Positions 36,381-46,865 of a stretch of 64,000 nt of DNA are shown here, one piece after another. The notes below the pieces were generated by a model, which searched no databases, was not told the DNA's origin, and worked only from the letters and a program-made list of their open reading frames with translations. The translations under genes and the position numbers were made by a program. The first letter of the stretch is position 1, and each line of letters starts with the position of its first letter. Origin of the DNA: Hyphomicrobiales bacterium (lineage in GTDB: Bacteria > Pseudomonadota > Alphaproteobacteria > Rhizobiales > Rhizobiaceae); assembly GCA_900468535.1 (NCBI GenBank), contig UBTY01000010.1, positions 46,309 through 110,308 on the forward strand. The letters are read 5' to 3'.

Positions 36381-37298
36381 TCAATCCATGGCTGAGGCGG
36401 GCGCTGTCGGTGCGGAGCTCTTGGGACGACCCTTTTCGGCGATTGCAATTCCGCCGAGGGTCAGGACAAGCGCAATCACGTGAAAGAGCTGCAGCTGTTC
36501 GCCGAGAAGCACGACCGAGAGCAGGGTCCCGAAAACCGGCACCAGATTGATGAACAGACCGGCGCGATTGGCGCCGATTGTCTCGACGCCCCTGATGTAA
36601 AACACCTGCGCCAGCAGGGACGCGAATATCGCGGTATAGAAGGCAATGACCCAGCCGCGCGCGTCAGGCACCTGCACATTGCCTTGCATGCCCTCCCACA
36701 AAAGCAGCGGAACCGCGCTTAGGGCTGCGCCAAGCGCCGGGACCGCCATCAGCGTGCGCCAGTCGAGCGGCGGCTTCCAGCGCAGGAAGATCGTGTAGAT
36801 GGCATAGGCCGCGACGGCAATCAGCATCAGTCCGTCGCCCCTGTTGAGGCCGAGCTGAAGAAGGCTTGCAAGGTCGCCATGCGACGCCGTCAGGGCAACG
36901 CCGACGAGGGTCATGGCGAAGCCGGTGATCTGGGCGAGGGATACGGCGGTGCGGAAGAACATAAAGTTCAAGAGAAAAATCAGCATCGGAATGCCGGCTT
37001 GCTCGATCGCAACGTTGATAACAGTCGTGTATTTCACCGCCGAGTACAGCATGGCGTTAAACAGCGTATAGCCGACGATGCCATAGAAGAAGAGAAGCGG
37101 AAGGTTTCGCTTCACGATCGGCCAGTCGCGCCTCAGCTGTGGCATCGATATCGCGGCGATCAGGGCGGTGGCGAGAAACCAGCGCAGAAAGGTCAGCATC
37201 ATCGGGCTGACATGACCGAGGGCGAGTTTGCCGGCCACGGCATTTCCACCCCAGCAGAGCGCGGCTACGACGAGACAGATATAGGCTGCAAGCTGCAT
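36381..37298 (-). CDS. EamA-family (DMT) metabolite transporter
   Basis: About 305 residues with ten hydrophobic segments in two EamA repeats (LVVAALCWGGNAVAGK opens the first, VAAYAIYTIFLRWKPP marks the second). It is an inner-membrane exporter of amino acids or other metabolites; the substrate is not predictable. ATG 37298 (MQLAAYICL) is chosen because GGAAGA lies 8 bases upstream and the membrane segment begins at once; an ATG at 37343 has no such site. It is divergent from purA. Confidence 0.88.
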   Translation of the reverse strand: MQLAAYICLVVAALCWGGNAVAGKLALGHVSPMMLTFLRWFLATALIAAISMPQLRRDWPIVKRNLPLLFFYGIVGYTLFNAMLYSAVKYTTVINVAIEQAGIPMLIFLLNFMFFRTAVSLAQITGFAMTLVGVALTASHGDLASLLQLGLNRGDGLMLIAVAAYAIYTIFLRWKPPLDWRTLMAVPALGAALSAVPLLLWEGMQGNVQVPDARGWVIAFYTAIFASLLAQVFYIRGVETIGANRAGLFINLVPVFGTLLSVVLLGEQLQLFHVIALVLTLGGIAIAEKGRPKSSAPTAPASAMD

Positions 37299-37495
37299 CG
37301 CCGATTCTTCCAAATGGGAGGCGGATACTGCCTCGAAGTTCATCGCTAGCCGCGAACTAGCGTGTGCCGGCCTGATTTGTCACGTAAAAAGCCCATTCGG
37401 CTGTCAATACAGGGTCGCTTTCCCAAAAACAAAGTTTTATAGATGCGCGGGTTTATGCAGATGCGGTTCCATCCGCTGTTAACAGGAAGACGTGA

Positions 37496-38791
<1,296 letters not shown>

Positions 38792-38851
38792 GGTTTCGTG
38801 TCATTACTTGTGCGGTTCGCTTGCTGAGCCGCACTTCTAGAGAAAGTACGT

Positions 38852-41365
38852 ATGGCGGATTTTATCGCAGTTATCCGGCGGGCGGTTGACGGCCTGACCG
38901 ACAATACGCCCGAGATGCGGGTCAAGGTCTACGAGCGCGCGCGCGGTGCTGTGCAGCGGCAGCTCGAGAACATGAAGCCGCGTCCGCCGGAAGCAATGCT
39001 GCAACGGCAGCTTGAAAAGCTTGAAGCCGCAATCCGCGAAGTCGAAGCCGAGCACGCCGTGGCGTTGCCGGCTGACGATGTTGTCGCTGAAGAAGAGGTC
39101 CTTGTCGCGACTGCCGAAGGCGTCGACCAGGAACCGGCTGTTGCCGCCGAACCGGAGCCACAGGCGGAAGAACCGGAAGCGGTGGTTGTAGCCGCTGCGC
39201 CTGTCGAAGAGCCGGAAGCGCCTGTCGAAGAGGCCCCTGCCGAGGAGGCCCCTGCCGAGGAGCCGGTCTATCATGAGCCGGTTTACGCGCAGCCGGTCGA
39301 GGCGGAAGAGCCGGTTGTTTCGAGCGAGCCCGCTTATCCGGCGGAGCCTGTCTACGAAGAGCCGACGCATCACGCAGACGGTGCGCGCTACGAAGAACCG
39401 GAAGAAACCGCGCGCGACGTTGCCGTTGCCCAGCACGATGCCGCCTGGCAATCGCAGGAGCAGCAGCCCGAGCCGGTTTCCGTTCCGGAAGAGGTCGAAG
39501 CGTTCGAGCCCTGGCAGGCAACCCATGAGGAAGAAGCTCCGCTAGAGGCTTACGAGCCTGCGGCGGAGACGCGTGAGGTCGCTCCTGAGCATCATGCCGC
39601 CTTCGAAGAGCATGTTCCGGAGGAGCTTCCGCCTGCTGCCGCACCATATGAGGAAGCGGAAGCGCCTGTTGAGCCCGTATCGCAGCCCGCACGGGATTTC
39701 GATCTCAGCAACCGTCTCGTCGAGCCCGTCTTGGCCTTCGACAAGGAGCCCCAGGCTTTCGTGCAGCATAGCCGCGAGGAGCCTCTTCACGCTGAAGCCG
39801 CGGCACACTTCGATCCCGTTTGGGCCGAGCATGCAGAAGAAGTGCCGGAACCGCCGTCGAGGTTGGAACCAACGGATTGGGCGCTCGAAGAGCTTCGGCA
39901 GTTCTCCGATACATCACATACTGCGCCGGCGAATGACGCCGCGCGCGCCTTTGACGATCTCGTCGCCGGGCTCGGCAACGCGGCTGCCACCCAGCCTGCG
40001 CCTACCGGCAACGAAGCGTTTTCATGGGAAGCCGCCGCGTTCGACGATCTTCCTCCGATCGAGAACCAGAAGCCGGCGGCTACCGCGCATTTCGATGATG
40101 GCGATCTGTTCTCCGAGGTGCATGGCGGTCAAAGCCAGAAGCCCGAGAGCCCAGATGACTCCTGGCAGGAAGCTACACAGCTTCGCGGCTACAACAATCG
40201 TGGCGTCGTTGCGGAAGATGACGATGGCACGGCGCAGAACGACATCGACAGCGTCATCGCTTCGAAGTTCCAGGGCCGCAATCTTCGGATGGAACCGAAG
40301 CGTCGCCGTTTCGGCATCGGCTCGATCATCAGCGTGCTCATTGCGCTTGGTGTCGTGGCTGGAGGAGCGTATGCCGCCTGGACGCATCAGGACGCTTTGA
40401 CCGAAATGGTCAAGGGTTTGGTAAGCGCGGCTCCGTCGCAGACAGCCAAGACAGAAACACAGACGACCTCGCAGTCTGACACGTCGACGCCCACGCCGCA
40501 GACGGCCGATGCCGGGGCGACAAAGCCTGCTGAAGCCCAGAAGGAAGTCGCGTCGCTGAACGACGGTTCTTCCGTCAGCAACAAGTTCACGCAGCGCCTG
40601 CTCGCCGACGGCACCGAAGTCGACAATGGCGCTGCCGCTATCCCCAGTGCGCAAGCCGCCGAGGGCAAGTCGGTCGCGCCGCAGAATGTCGCGTCTTCGG
40701 ACGCTCCGCCGCCCACGACCGCAACGACACCCGCAGCCACCGGTACGGCGCCTGCCGCTGCTGTAGCAACCGCTCCGGACGCGCAGCAGGCTGCGCCTGT
40801 CGGTTCAAGCGAGAAGATGTTCCTCTATGAAGAGCGCATCGGCCAGAGTTCGCCGACGGCGATCCAGGGTTCTGTTGCCTGGACCGTCAAGCATGAGGCC
40901 GGTACAGATGGCAAACAGGAAGCCGTCGTGCAGGGAACCGTTACGGTTCCGGAGCGCAACCTGACGGCGCAGGTCAATTTCAAGCGGAACTCCGACCCGT
41001 CGCTGCCGGCAAGCCATATCGTCGAGGTCGTGTTCTCGCTTCCAGCGAACTTCGAAGGCGGCGCGATCGAGAGCGTTCAGCGCATCGCGATGAAGCGGAC
41101 CGAACAGGATCGAGGCGACCCGCTGATCGCGGTGCCGGCGAAGATCACAGACGACTTCCATATGATCGCCCTCAACGACTATCCGGATGCCCGCAAGGCG
41201 AACCTGGATCTGCTTGAGAACCGGGACTGGATCGACATTCCGATCACCTACCGCAACGGCCGCCGTGCCCTGATAACAATGCAGAAGGGTACGACGGGCG
41301 CCCAGGCGTTCACGTCGGCAATCAAGGAATGGGCCGCTTCGGGCGACGTTTCGACCAGCCAGTAA
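38852..41365 (+). CDS. Large acidic proline-rich single-pass membrane protein
   Basis: 837 residues in three parts. Residues 1-70 are a helical head (MADFIAVIRRAVDGLTDNTPEMRVKVYERA). Residues 75-470 are low-complexity, rich in Glu, Pro and Ala with repeated EEAPAEEP/EEPVY units. A single membrane segment lies at about 488-512 (FGIGSIISVLIALGVVAGG), preceded by basic PKRRR. A probably periplasmic part follows: an Ala/Thr-rich linker, then a compact domain from about 650 (SEKMFLYEERIGQSSPTAIQ) to the end. Function is unknown; I recall a similar protein downstream of purA in other rhizobia. It ends at a bidirectional terminator. Confidence 0.85.
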   Translation: MADFIAVIRRAVDGLTDNTPEMRVKVYERARGAVQRQLENMKPRPPEAMLQRQLEKLEAAIREVEAEHAVALPADDVVAEEEVLVATAEGVDQEPAVAAEPEPQAEEPEAVVVAAAPVEEPEAPVEEAPAEEAPAEEPVYHEPVYAQPVEAEEPVVSSEPAYPAEPVYEEPTHHADGARYEEPEETARDVAVAQHDAAWQSQEQQPEPVSVPEEVEAFEPWQATHEEEAPLEAYEPAAETREVAPEHHAAFEEHVPEELPPAAAPYEEAEAPVEPVSQPARDFDLSNRLVEPVLAFDKEPQAFVQHSREEPLHAEAAAHFDPVWAEHAEEVPEPPSRLEPTDWALEELRQFSDTSHTAPANDAARAFDDLVAGLGNAAATQPAPTGNEAFSWEAAAFDDLPPIENQKPAATAHFDDGDLFSEVHGGQSQKPESPDDSWQEATQLRGYNNRGVVAEDDDGTAQNDIDSVIASKFQGRNLRMEPKRRRFGIGSIISVLIALGVVAGGAYAAWTHQDALTEMVKGLVSAAPSQTAKTETQTTSQSDTSTPTPQTADAGATKPAEAQKEVASLNDGSSVSNKFTQRLLADGTEVDNGAAAIPSAQAAEGKSVAPQNVASSDAPPPTTATTPAATGTAPAAAVATAPDAQQAAPVGSSEKMFLYEERIGQSSPTAIQGSVAWTVKHEAGTDGKQEAVVQGTVTVPERNLTAQVNFKRNSDPSLPASHIVEVVFSLPANFEGGAIESVQRIAMKRTEQDRGDPLIAVPAKITDDFHMIALNDYPDARKANLDLLENRDWIDIPITYRNGRRALITMQKGTTGAQAFTSAIKEWAASGDVSTSQ

Positions 41366-41385
41366 GGCTTCGGATCGTGAATACA

Positions 41386-41415
41386 AAAAGGGCGGATCTT
41401 TCGATCCGCCCTTTT
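41386..41415. terminator. Bidirectional terminator between the acidic membrane protein and rpoH
   Basis: AAAAGGGCGGATC (41386-41398) pairs over 13 bp with GATCCGCCCTTTT (41403-41415) around TTTC. A/T ends on both sides suit both converging genes. Confidence 0.85.
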
Positions 41416-41436
41416 GCTTTTCCAGTGCAGTAGTTC

Positions 41437-42345
41437 TTATGCCGTGGCTTCGACGACGCGAACTGCCTTGGCGCGTTCGAGCGCTTCCTTGCGGACGGCG
41501 TCCTGAACCTTCTCGAAGGCACGAACCTCGATCTGGCGCACGCGTTCGCGGCTGATGTCGAACTCGGACGACAGGTCTTCAAGCGTCACCGGATCTTCAG
41601 CCAAACGGCGGGCTTCGAAGATGCGGCGCTCACGGTCGTTCAGCACGCTCATTGCCTTGGTGAGCATGCGGCGGCGTGTGTCCAGTTCGTCCTGTTCAAT
41701 CAGGACCGCTTCCTGGCTGTCGTGATCGTCCACAAGCCAATCCTGCCACTGTCCAGACTCGCCTTCGGATGCCTTGATCGGGGCATTCAGAGAGGCGTCG
41801 CCGGAAAGGCGGCGGTTCATCGAGACGACCTCCTCCTCGGAGACCTTCAGCTTGGTTGCGATCTCCGAGACGTGCTCCGGCCTCAGGTCACCTTCGTCGA
41901 TCGCCTGGAGACGGCCCTTCAGCCGACGCAGGTTGAAGAAGAGGCGCTTCTGATTAGCCGTGGTGCCCATCTTCACGAGCGACCACGAACGCAGGATGTA
42001 TTCCTGGATCGATGCCTTGATCCACCACATCGCGTAGGTCGCCAGACGGAAACCACGTTCGGGATCGAATTTCTTGACGGCCTGCATGAGGCCGACGTTA
42101 CCCTCGGACACGACTTCGCCGATCGGCAGGCCATAGCCACGATAACCCATGGCGATCTTCGCCACAAGGCGCAGATGGCTTGTTACCAGCCTATGGGCTG
42201 CTTCGCGGTCGCCATGCTCCGAGTAGCGCTTGGCGAGCATGTATTCTTCCTGGGGTTCCAGCATCGGGAACTTGCGGATTTCGTCCAGGTAACGATTGAG
42301 ACCGGCTTCACCGGCAGTAATCGACGGCAAACTATTTCGGGCCAT
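41437..42345 (-). CDS. rpoH: RNA polymerase heat-shock sigma factor (sigma-32)
   Basis: 302 residues. Sigma-70 region 2 includes LRLVAKIAMGYRGYGLPIGE and FRLATYAMWWIKASIQEYIL. The RpoH box QKRLFFNLRR (132-141) identifies it as sigma-32 rather than a primary sigma. Region 4.2 is the C-terminal HTH (LEDLSSEFDISRERVRQIEVRA). It directs core polymerase to heat-shock promoters. A strong AGGAGGG lies 7 bases before the ATG. Several Rhizobiaceae have two rpoH copies; which one this is cannot be told here. Confidence 0.97.
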   Translation of the reverse strand: MARNSLPSITAGEAGLNRYLDEIRKFPMLEPQEEYMLAKRYSEHGDREAAHRLVTSHLRLVAKIAMGYRGYGLPIGEVVSEGNVGLMQAVKKFDPERGFRLATYAMWWIKASIQEYILRSWSLVKMGTTANQKRLFFNLRRLKGRLQAIDEGDLRPEHVSEIATKLKVSEEEVVSMNRRLSGDASLNAPIKASEGESGQWQDWLVDDHDSQEAVLIEQDELDTRRRMLTKAMSVLNDRERRIFEARRLAEDPVTLEDLSSEFDISRERVRQIEVRAFEKVQDAVRKEALERAKAVRVVEATA

Positions 42346-42505
42346 GATGCACCCTCCTATGGAAAATCCGGCTCCCGATGCGACGCGCTAGGCGTCAAAA
42401 AGGCAAACCGGGACATTGCGGCTCTGATCGAGCCCGCACTAGGTCAATGTACAGATAAGTATGGCGGAACAGCGGTTCAAGACTTGGACCGCTTTCACGA
42501 AGCCG

Positions 42506-43540
42506 TTACTCGGGAAGCAGGCGCAAAGCTTCGACCAATGCTTCCATGTCATCAGGAAGAGGGGATTCGAAGCGCATGATCTCGCCGCTTCGCGGATGCT
42601 CGAACTGGAGCATGTAGGCATGCAGAGCCTGGCGACCGAAGGCGTTGACGGCTTTCTTCGCGGCTTCCGGCAAAAGGTTGGCCTTGGTCTTGAAGTGCGC
42701 GCCGTAGACCGTGTCGCCGAGAAGCGGATGGCCGATATGGGCCATGTGGACGCGGATCTGGTGCGTCCGGCCGGTCTCAAGGTGGCATTCCACCAGCGAC
42801 GCCAGCGACGTCGCATCCGGGTTCTCATGGAAGCGCTCCAGCACTTCGTAGTGCGTGATCGCCTCATCCGCATCCTGGCTGTCAGCACGCTTGACCGCGC
42901 GGCGCGTACGATCGCCAGTGGCTCTGCCAAGCGGCGCGTCGATCGTGCCGGTCAGGGTGCGCGGTCGGCCCCAGACGATCGCCTGGTAAGCGCGCTCGAG
43001 CGGCATGGTGCGGCCGTGGTCGGCGAACTGTGCCGACAGGTGGCGGTGAGCGATGTCGTTCTTCGCCACCACCATGATGCCGGTCGTATCCTTGTCGAGG
43101 CGATGCACGATGCCAGGCCGGCGCACGCCGCCGATGCCTGACAGGCTGTCGCCGCAATGGTGGATCAGCGCATTGACCAATGTGCCGGTCCAGTTTCCGG
43201 CTGCCGGATGCACGACCATTCCGGCCGGCTTCGACAGAACGATGACGTCGTCATCCTCGTAGAGAACATCCAGCGGAATGTCCTCGCCCTTCGGCGTCGG
43301 GTCTTCCGGTGCGGGAAGGGTGATCTCGAAGACGTCGCCGGGACGCACCTTCTTCTGCGGATCTGCAACGACGCCGCCCTTTGCCGAAACCTGTCCGTCC
43401 TTGATGAGCGCCTTGATCCGGCTGCGCGAGAACTCCTCGCCCAATTGTGCGGTCAGCCATGCGTCGAGCCGGCCTGCGGCGTTCTCATCCGCCGTCAGCA
43501 CTTTCATAATGTCCGATGCTTGTTTAAAGGGGTCGCTCAA
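42506..43540 (-). CDS. RluA/RluD-family 23S rRNA pseudouridine synthase
   Basis: About 344 residues. An N-terminal S4 RNA-binding domain (about 20-75, RLDAWLTAQLGEEFSRSRIKALIKDGQV) is followed by the synthase domain with catalytic Asp D149 in HRLDKDTTGIMVVAKN and LVECHLETGRTHQIRVHMA. It probably acts like RluD on 23S rRNA helix 69, but the target is not provable from sequence. The TTG start at 43540 (reading SDPFKQASD) has GGAGA 11 bases upstream; the ATG at 43507 is the alternative. It is divergent from the small membrane-protein gene at 43586 across fewer than 50 bases. Confidence 0.92.
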   Translation of the reverse strand: MSDPFKQASDIMKVLTADENAAGRLDAWLTAQLGEEFSRSRIKALIKDGQVSAKGGVVADPQKKVRPGDVFEITLPAPEDPTPKGEDIPLDVLYEDDDVIVLSKPAGMVVHPAAGNWTGTLVNALIHHCGDSLSGIGGVRRPGIVHRLDKDTTGIMVVAKNDIAHRHLSAQFADHGRTMPLERAYQAIVWGRPRTLTGTIDAPLGRATGDRTRRAVKRADSQDADEAITHYEVLERFHENPDATSLASLVECHLETGRTHQIRVHMAHIGHPLLGDTVYGAHFKTKANLLPEAAKKAVNAFGRQALHAYMLQFEHPRSGEIMRFESPLPDDMEALVEALRLLPE

Positions 43541-43585
43541 GACGCTTCTTCTCCGAATTATTTTACAAGAATGGAACGCCAAAAG

Positions 43586-43972
43586 ATGACGAATATCCAG
43601 CCTGAAGACGAACAGGAAGAAAAGCCGCTCGATCCGGCGATGGAAAGTGTCCGCCGCAAGATGATCCGCCTGCAGATCGTTTCGGGCGTTATCATGTTCG
43701 TGAGCCTTATGGCGGTCTTCGGCGCGGTTGTCTACAAGACGATGCGCGCTCCCGCGAAGGAGCCTGTCGCGGTCTCCAGCAGCGCCGTACCGGCGGATGG
43801 ACCGATCTCGGCTACCGCAAACCTCCCGGCCGGTTTCATCATCCAGTCCTCATCGCTTTCAGGCGGCCAGATCATGTTCTTCGGGTCGACATCGGATGGC
43901 GTGATGAAGGCGCTGGTGTTCGATATCAAAGCCGGACGCATCGTTGCCGATGTAACGATCAACGGCGGTTGA
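43586..43972 (+). CDS. Small membrane-anchored protein (DUF6476-like)
   Basis: 128 residues. An acidic N-terminus (EDEQEEKPLDPAMESVRRKM) precedes one membrane segment (about 33-55, LQIVSGVIMFVSLMAVFGAVVY) and a small beta-rich C-terminal domain ending VFDIKAGRIVADVTING. The arrangement fits a family of short alphaproteobacterial membrane proteins, but its role is unknown. ATG 43586 is preferred; an in-frame ATG at 43571 adds five residues. It lies 4 bases before the SpoU methyltransferase gene and is surely co-transcribed with it. Confidence 0.75.
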   Translation: MTNIQPEDEQEEKPLDPAMESVRRKMIRLQIVSGVIMFVSLMAVFGAVVYKTMRAPAKEPVAVSSSAVPADGPISATANLPAGFIIQSSSLSGGQIMFFGSTSDGVMKALVFDIKAGRIVADVTINGG

Positions 43973-43976
43973 GACG

Positions 43977-44798
43977 ATGCCGGCCGCGCCGATAGTGATC
44001 GATGACGCCGACGATCCCCGCATCGCCGAATTTCGCGATATCAAGGAGCGCGATCTGACGGGAAGGCAGGGCCGGTTCATCGCCGAGGGCACGGTCGTTC
44101 TTCGCATGCTGGCGGCCGCCCACGTCAACGACGGCGATTTCGTCGCGGAGAAGATCCTTCTCCTGCGCAATCGCGCGGACGGCGTTTCGGAGATACTGAC
44201 GCAGTTGCCTGATGACGTGCCGGTCTTCATTGCCGAAGCCGAGGTTCTCGATCGCATCGTCGGCTTTCACATGCATCGCGGTGTCCTGGCGCTCGGTCGG
44301 AGGCGTACATCCACGACCTCCTTGATCGACCGGCTGCCTGAGAATGCGCTTGTGCTGGTTGGCGCTGGTATTTCCAACCACGACAATGCGGGTTCGATGT
44401 TTCGCAACGCCGCGGCGTTTCGGGCTGATGGCGTCTTTCTCGACGAGACCTCGTGCGATCCGCTCTATCGCAAGGCGCTGAGGGTTTCCGTGGGTTCCGT
44501 GCTCGGCGTTCCCTACGAGCGGGGAGGCACGGCCGAAGCGCTGTTGGCGCAGCTGGCAGCCCGGGATTTCGCGATCTGGACGCTATCGCCACGCGGGGAG
44601 ACGGATATCCGGTCGATACCGCCGTCCGGCCGCATGGCGCTTGTCGTTGGCACGGAAGGAGAGGGGCTGCCGCAGGAGATACTTTCGCGGTTCCGCAGCG
44701 CGCGAATTCCGCAGTCCGAGGGGCTGGACAGCCTCAATGTGGCAACGGCAACGGGGATCGCGTTGTTCGCAATGTCATCGGCCGCAGGGCGGATCTGA
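43977..44798 (+). CDS. SpoU/TrmH-family RNA 2'-O-methyltransferase
   Basis: 273 residues. An N-terminal substrate-binding subdomain (about 10-100; RDLTGRQGRFIAEG) is followed by a SPOUT knot domain with its three motifs: NHDNAGSMFRNAAAF, ALVVGTEGEGLPQE and SLNVATATGIALF. It methylates rRNA or tRNA ribose using SAM; the target site is not predictable. Its TGA is directly abutted by the stop of the convergent coiled-coil gene (TGATCA at 44796-44801). Confidence 0.93.
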   Translation: MPAAPIVIDDADDPRIAEFRDIKERDLTGRQGRFIAEGTVVLRMLAAAHVNDGDFVAEKILLLRNRADGVSEILTQLPDDVPVFIAEAEVLDRIVGFHMHRGVLALGRRRTSTTSLIDRLPENALVLVGAGISNHDNAGSMFRNAAAFRADGVFLDETSCDPLYRKALRVSVGSVLGVPYERGGTAEALLAQLAARDFAIWTLSPRGETDIRSIPPSGRMALVVGTEGEGLPQEILSRFRSARIPQSEGLDSLNVATATGIALFAMSSAAGRI

Positions 44799-45959
44799 TC
44801 AGCCGGGTTCGGAGAGTACGGTCGCCGCGCGTTGTGCGAGGTCGATACGCTCGCCTTCCTGCGGATCGCTTGCCTCAGGCAGAAGATCGCGGATCGGAGA
44901 CGACGCGCCTTCCTGAAGCGCCGTCAGGGCAACCATGTTGGCTGCAACGGATGCTATGTCTTCCCTGATCGCGTCATCCTGCGACGAATCGTTCTTCGCC
45001 TTCAGCAGCCGTTCGGAGACCGCAGCGCTGCGGGAGCGGACTTCTTCGGCCAGTCGGGCGGTGGCGGCAGCAGCATCCAGCGGCACCGCGACGCTTGCTT
45101 CCTTCGGTGCCTTCTCCACCTCAGGCTCGGACAGAACCGGTGCCAGTCCGGCGCTGCGCAGGGCGCGGTTTGCCTTGCGGAGGTCACCGTTGGCGGCCTT
45201 CAACTGATCCTTCAACTTGGCGATTTCCTGTTGTTTCCGGGCAAGGAGCGCGTCGCGGTCGGCAAGCGCTGTCGTATCGCGTTGCGTCTTATCTTCCAGG
45301 CGGACGACCATATGTTCCTGGTGCGTCAGTTTCTTCTCTGCGTCCTTCGCGCGCTTCTGGACGAGATCCACGTCCTGGCGCAGCATATCGCGTTCGGTGC
45401 GAAGCGCGTTCGATTTGAAGATCAGGTTTTCCACCTCGGTTTCGCGGGCGGCGATATCGATCTTCAGGTTATCGGCCTGTTCGGTGATCTTGTTCAGCCG
45501 GATCCGCAGCGCATCGAGTTCGCCGTCCTTGGCAGCACTCGCCTGCTCGGCGATATGAAGGCTGGTCTTCAATTGGCTGATATAGTTCTCGTCCTTGCGC
45601 AGGTGCGAGCGAAGGTCTGCCGCCTCGACGCTCATGTCGGCGATCTGGGCCTGAAGTCCGCCGATTTCGGACGCGAACTGGCCGGCGTCGCGGGCTGCCG
45701 AGTCATGCTTCAATTGCAGCGAGAGGGATTTTTCGCGTTCACGGAGCAGGTCCTGCGCAGTGCGGGCGTTTTCTGCGGCATAGAGGGCGCGGACCATGTC
45801 CTTTTGCGCACGCACTTCCTGTGGGCTGAGCGGCATGGTCGCCCGCATGCGGTTTTCCGTGTACCAGACAACGCGGCGATGGACGGCGGGCGATACCAGG
45901 AAGACGAGAAACGCCGCGGTCAGAAAGCCCAGTCCGAACAAAAGAGCGTATTCGATCAC
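44799..45959 (-). CDS. Membrane-anchored coiled-coil protein of unknown function
   Basis: 386 residues. An N-terminal membrane segment (about 3-25, YALLFGLGFLTAAFLVFLV) is followed by VVWYTENRMRATMPLSPQEVRAQKDM, then heptad-rich coiled coil from about 70 to 265 and an Ala/Glu-rich C-terminus. The protein is presumably anchored in the inner membrane with a long cytoplasmic rod. The TENRMRATMPLSPQEVRAQKD stretch looks like the most conserved piece. No enzyme motif is seen. It could be structural in cell shape or division, but nothing in the sequence proves that. Confidence 0.82.
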   Translation of the reverse strand: MIEYALLFGLGFLTAAFLVFLVSPAVHRRVVWYTENRMRATMPLSPQEVRAQKDMVRALYAAENARTAQDLLREREKSLSLQLKHDSAARDAGQFASEIGGLQAQIADMSVEAADLRSHLRKDENYISQLKTSLHIAEQASAAKDGELDALRIRLNKITEQADNLKIDIAARETEVENLIFKSNALRTERDMLRQDVDLVQKRAKDAEKKLTHQEHMVVRLEDKTQRDTTALADRDALLARKQQEIAKLKDQLKAANGDLRKANRALRSAGLAPVLSEPEVEKAPKEASVAVPLDAAAATARLAEEVRSRSAAVSERLLKAKNDSSQDDAIREDIASVAANMVALTALQEGASSPIRDLLPEASDPQEGERIDLAQRAATVLSEPG

Positions 45960-46076
45960 GACAGGGCCACTGCTTCCGGAAGTTGATTTGCGTCAAGCCA
46001 ATCATTAGGCGCATGGCGCCGATTGGGCAAGTGGCGGAAAGGTGACGGTGAACCGGGGTACACCGTCACGCTTGCC

Positions 46077-46673
46077 TCAGAAGGGGTTCCAGGTCGGGCT
46101 CGGGGTCACCTTGAGGTAGCCGACGTTGAGGCCGAGGCGGGCGCCGACGCCAGTGCGGATCGGCACGACGAGAACGTTGTTGTTCTTGAGAAGCGTCATT
46201 CCGAAGCCGGCGATGACGAAAGCCTGGCCGCTGACGCCGCCGAAGCGGGCGTAGATGGCATCCGTGGAAGGCAGATCGTAGACCAGCATCATGACGCGCG
46301 TGCCCTGGCCACCGTAGTCGATACCGAGCGACGGGCCCTGCCAGTACAGCGGATGCTCGCCTGCGTTCTTGGTGTTGAGCTGGCCTTCGCCGTAGGTCAG
46401 GCCGGCTATGAATGCGCCGGAGCCTTCCTGGCCGAGAATATATCCGTTCGGCAGGCCGTATTTCTGGAAGGCCGCTTCGATGACCTTGGCAAGGCCGCCG
46501 CTGGTGGATCCGAAGAAGGAATGGCCGGCGTCGACGATCTCCTGCATCGTATATTGGCCACTGTTTGCCTCCTGCGCCGAAGCCTGCGTCGCCGACAGCA
46601 TTGTCGAGGCGACTGTGAGGGCGAGGATCAGGCGGCCAAGTGCCCGAAATCTTCCGAAGATTGAGGAGTGCAT
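46077..46673 (-). CDS. eipA: EipA-like periplasmic envelope protein (DUF1134)
   Basis: 198 residues. A signal peptide (about 1-33, basic FGRFRALGR then a hydrophobic core and an AxA site in ATQASAQ) precedes the DUF1134 domain. Characteristic stretches are GYILGQEGSGAFIAGLTYGEG, YWQGPSLGIDYGG and IYARFGGVSGQAFVIAGFG. The Brucella homologue EipA supports envelope integrity and is reported under CtrA control. Here the gene is divergent from chpT, with a near-consensus CtrA box between them, and lies 1.4 kb from ctrA. Confidence 0.9.
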   Translation of the reverse strand: MHSSIFGRFRALGRLILALTVASTMLSATQASAQEANSGQYTMQEIVDAGHSFFGSTSGGLAKVIEAAFQKYGLPNGYILGQEGSGAFIAGLTYGEGQLNTKNAGEHPLYWQGPSLGIDYGGQGTRVMMLVYDLPSTDAIYARFGGVSGQAFVIAGFGMTLLKNNNVLVVPIRTGVGARLGLNVGYLKVTPSPTWNPF

Positions 46674-46744
46674 GGTGTCATCCGTTCATCATGGTCGGTC
46701 GTTTGAGCCGTTTCCGGCATTTACTGCATTTTGCGCGGATGGTC

Positions 46745-46759
46745 TTAACAATCGGTTTA
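46745..46759. promoter_or_regulatory. Candidate CtrA box between eipA and chpT
   Basis: TTAA-N7-TTTA, one mismatch from the TTAA-N7-TTAA consensus, about 72 bases upstream of eipA and 107 upstream of chpT. Confidence 0.4.
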
Positions 46760-46865
46760 CCAAATATGGTGTCATTATGGCGCCCGAGTACGCTCGCAAA
46801 CTTCGTGCAATTTAGATGAGGCAAGATCTGCGGCGGAATGATTATACCGCCCTCAGGAGACGATG

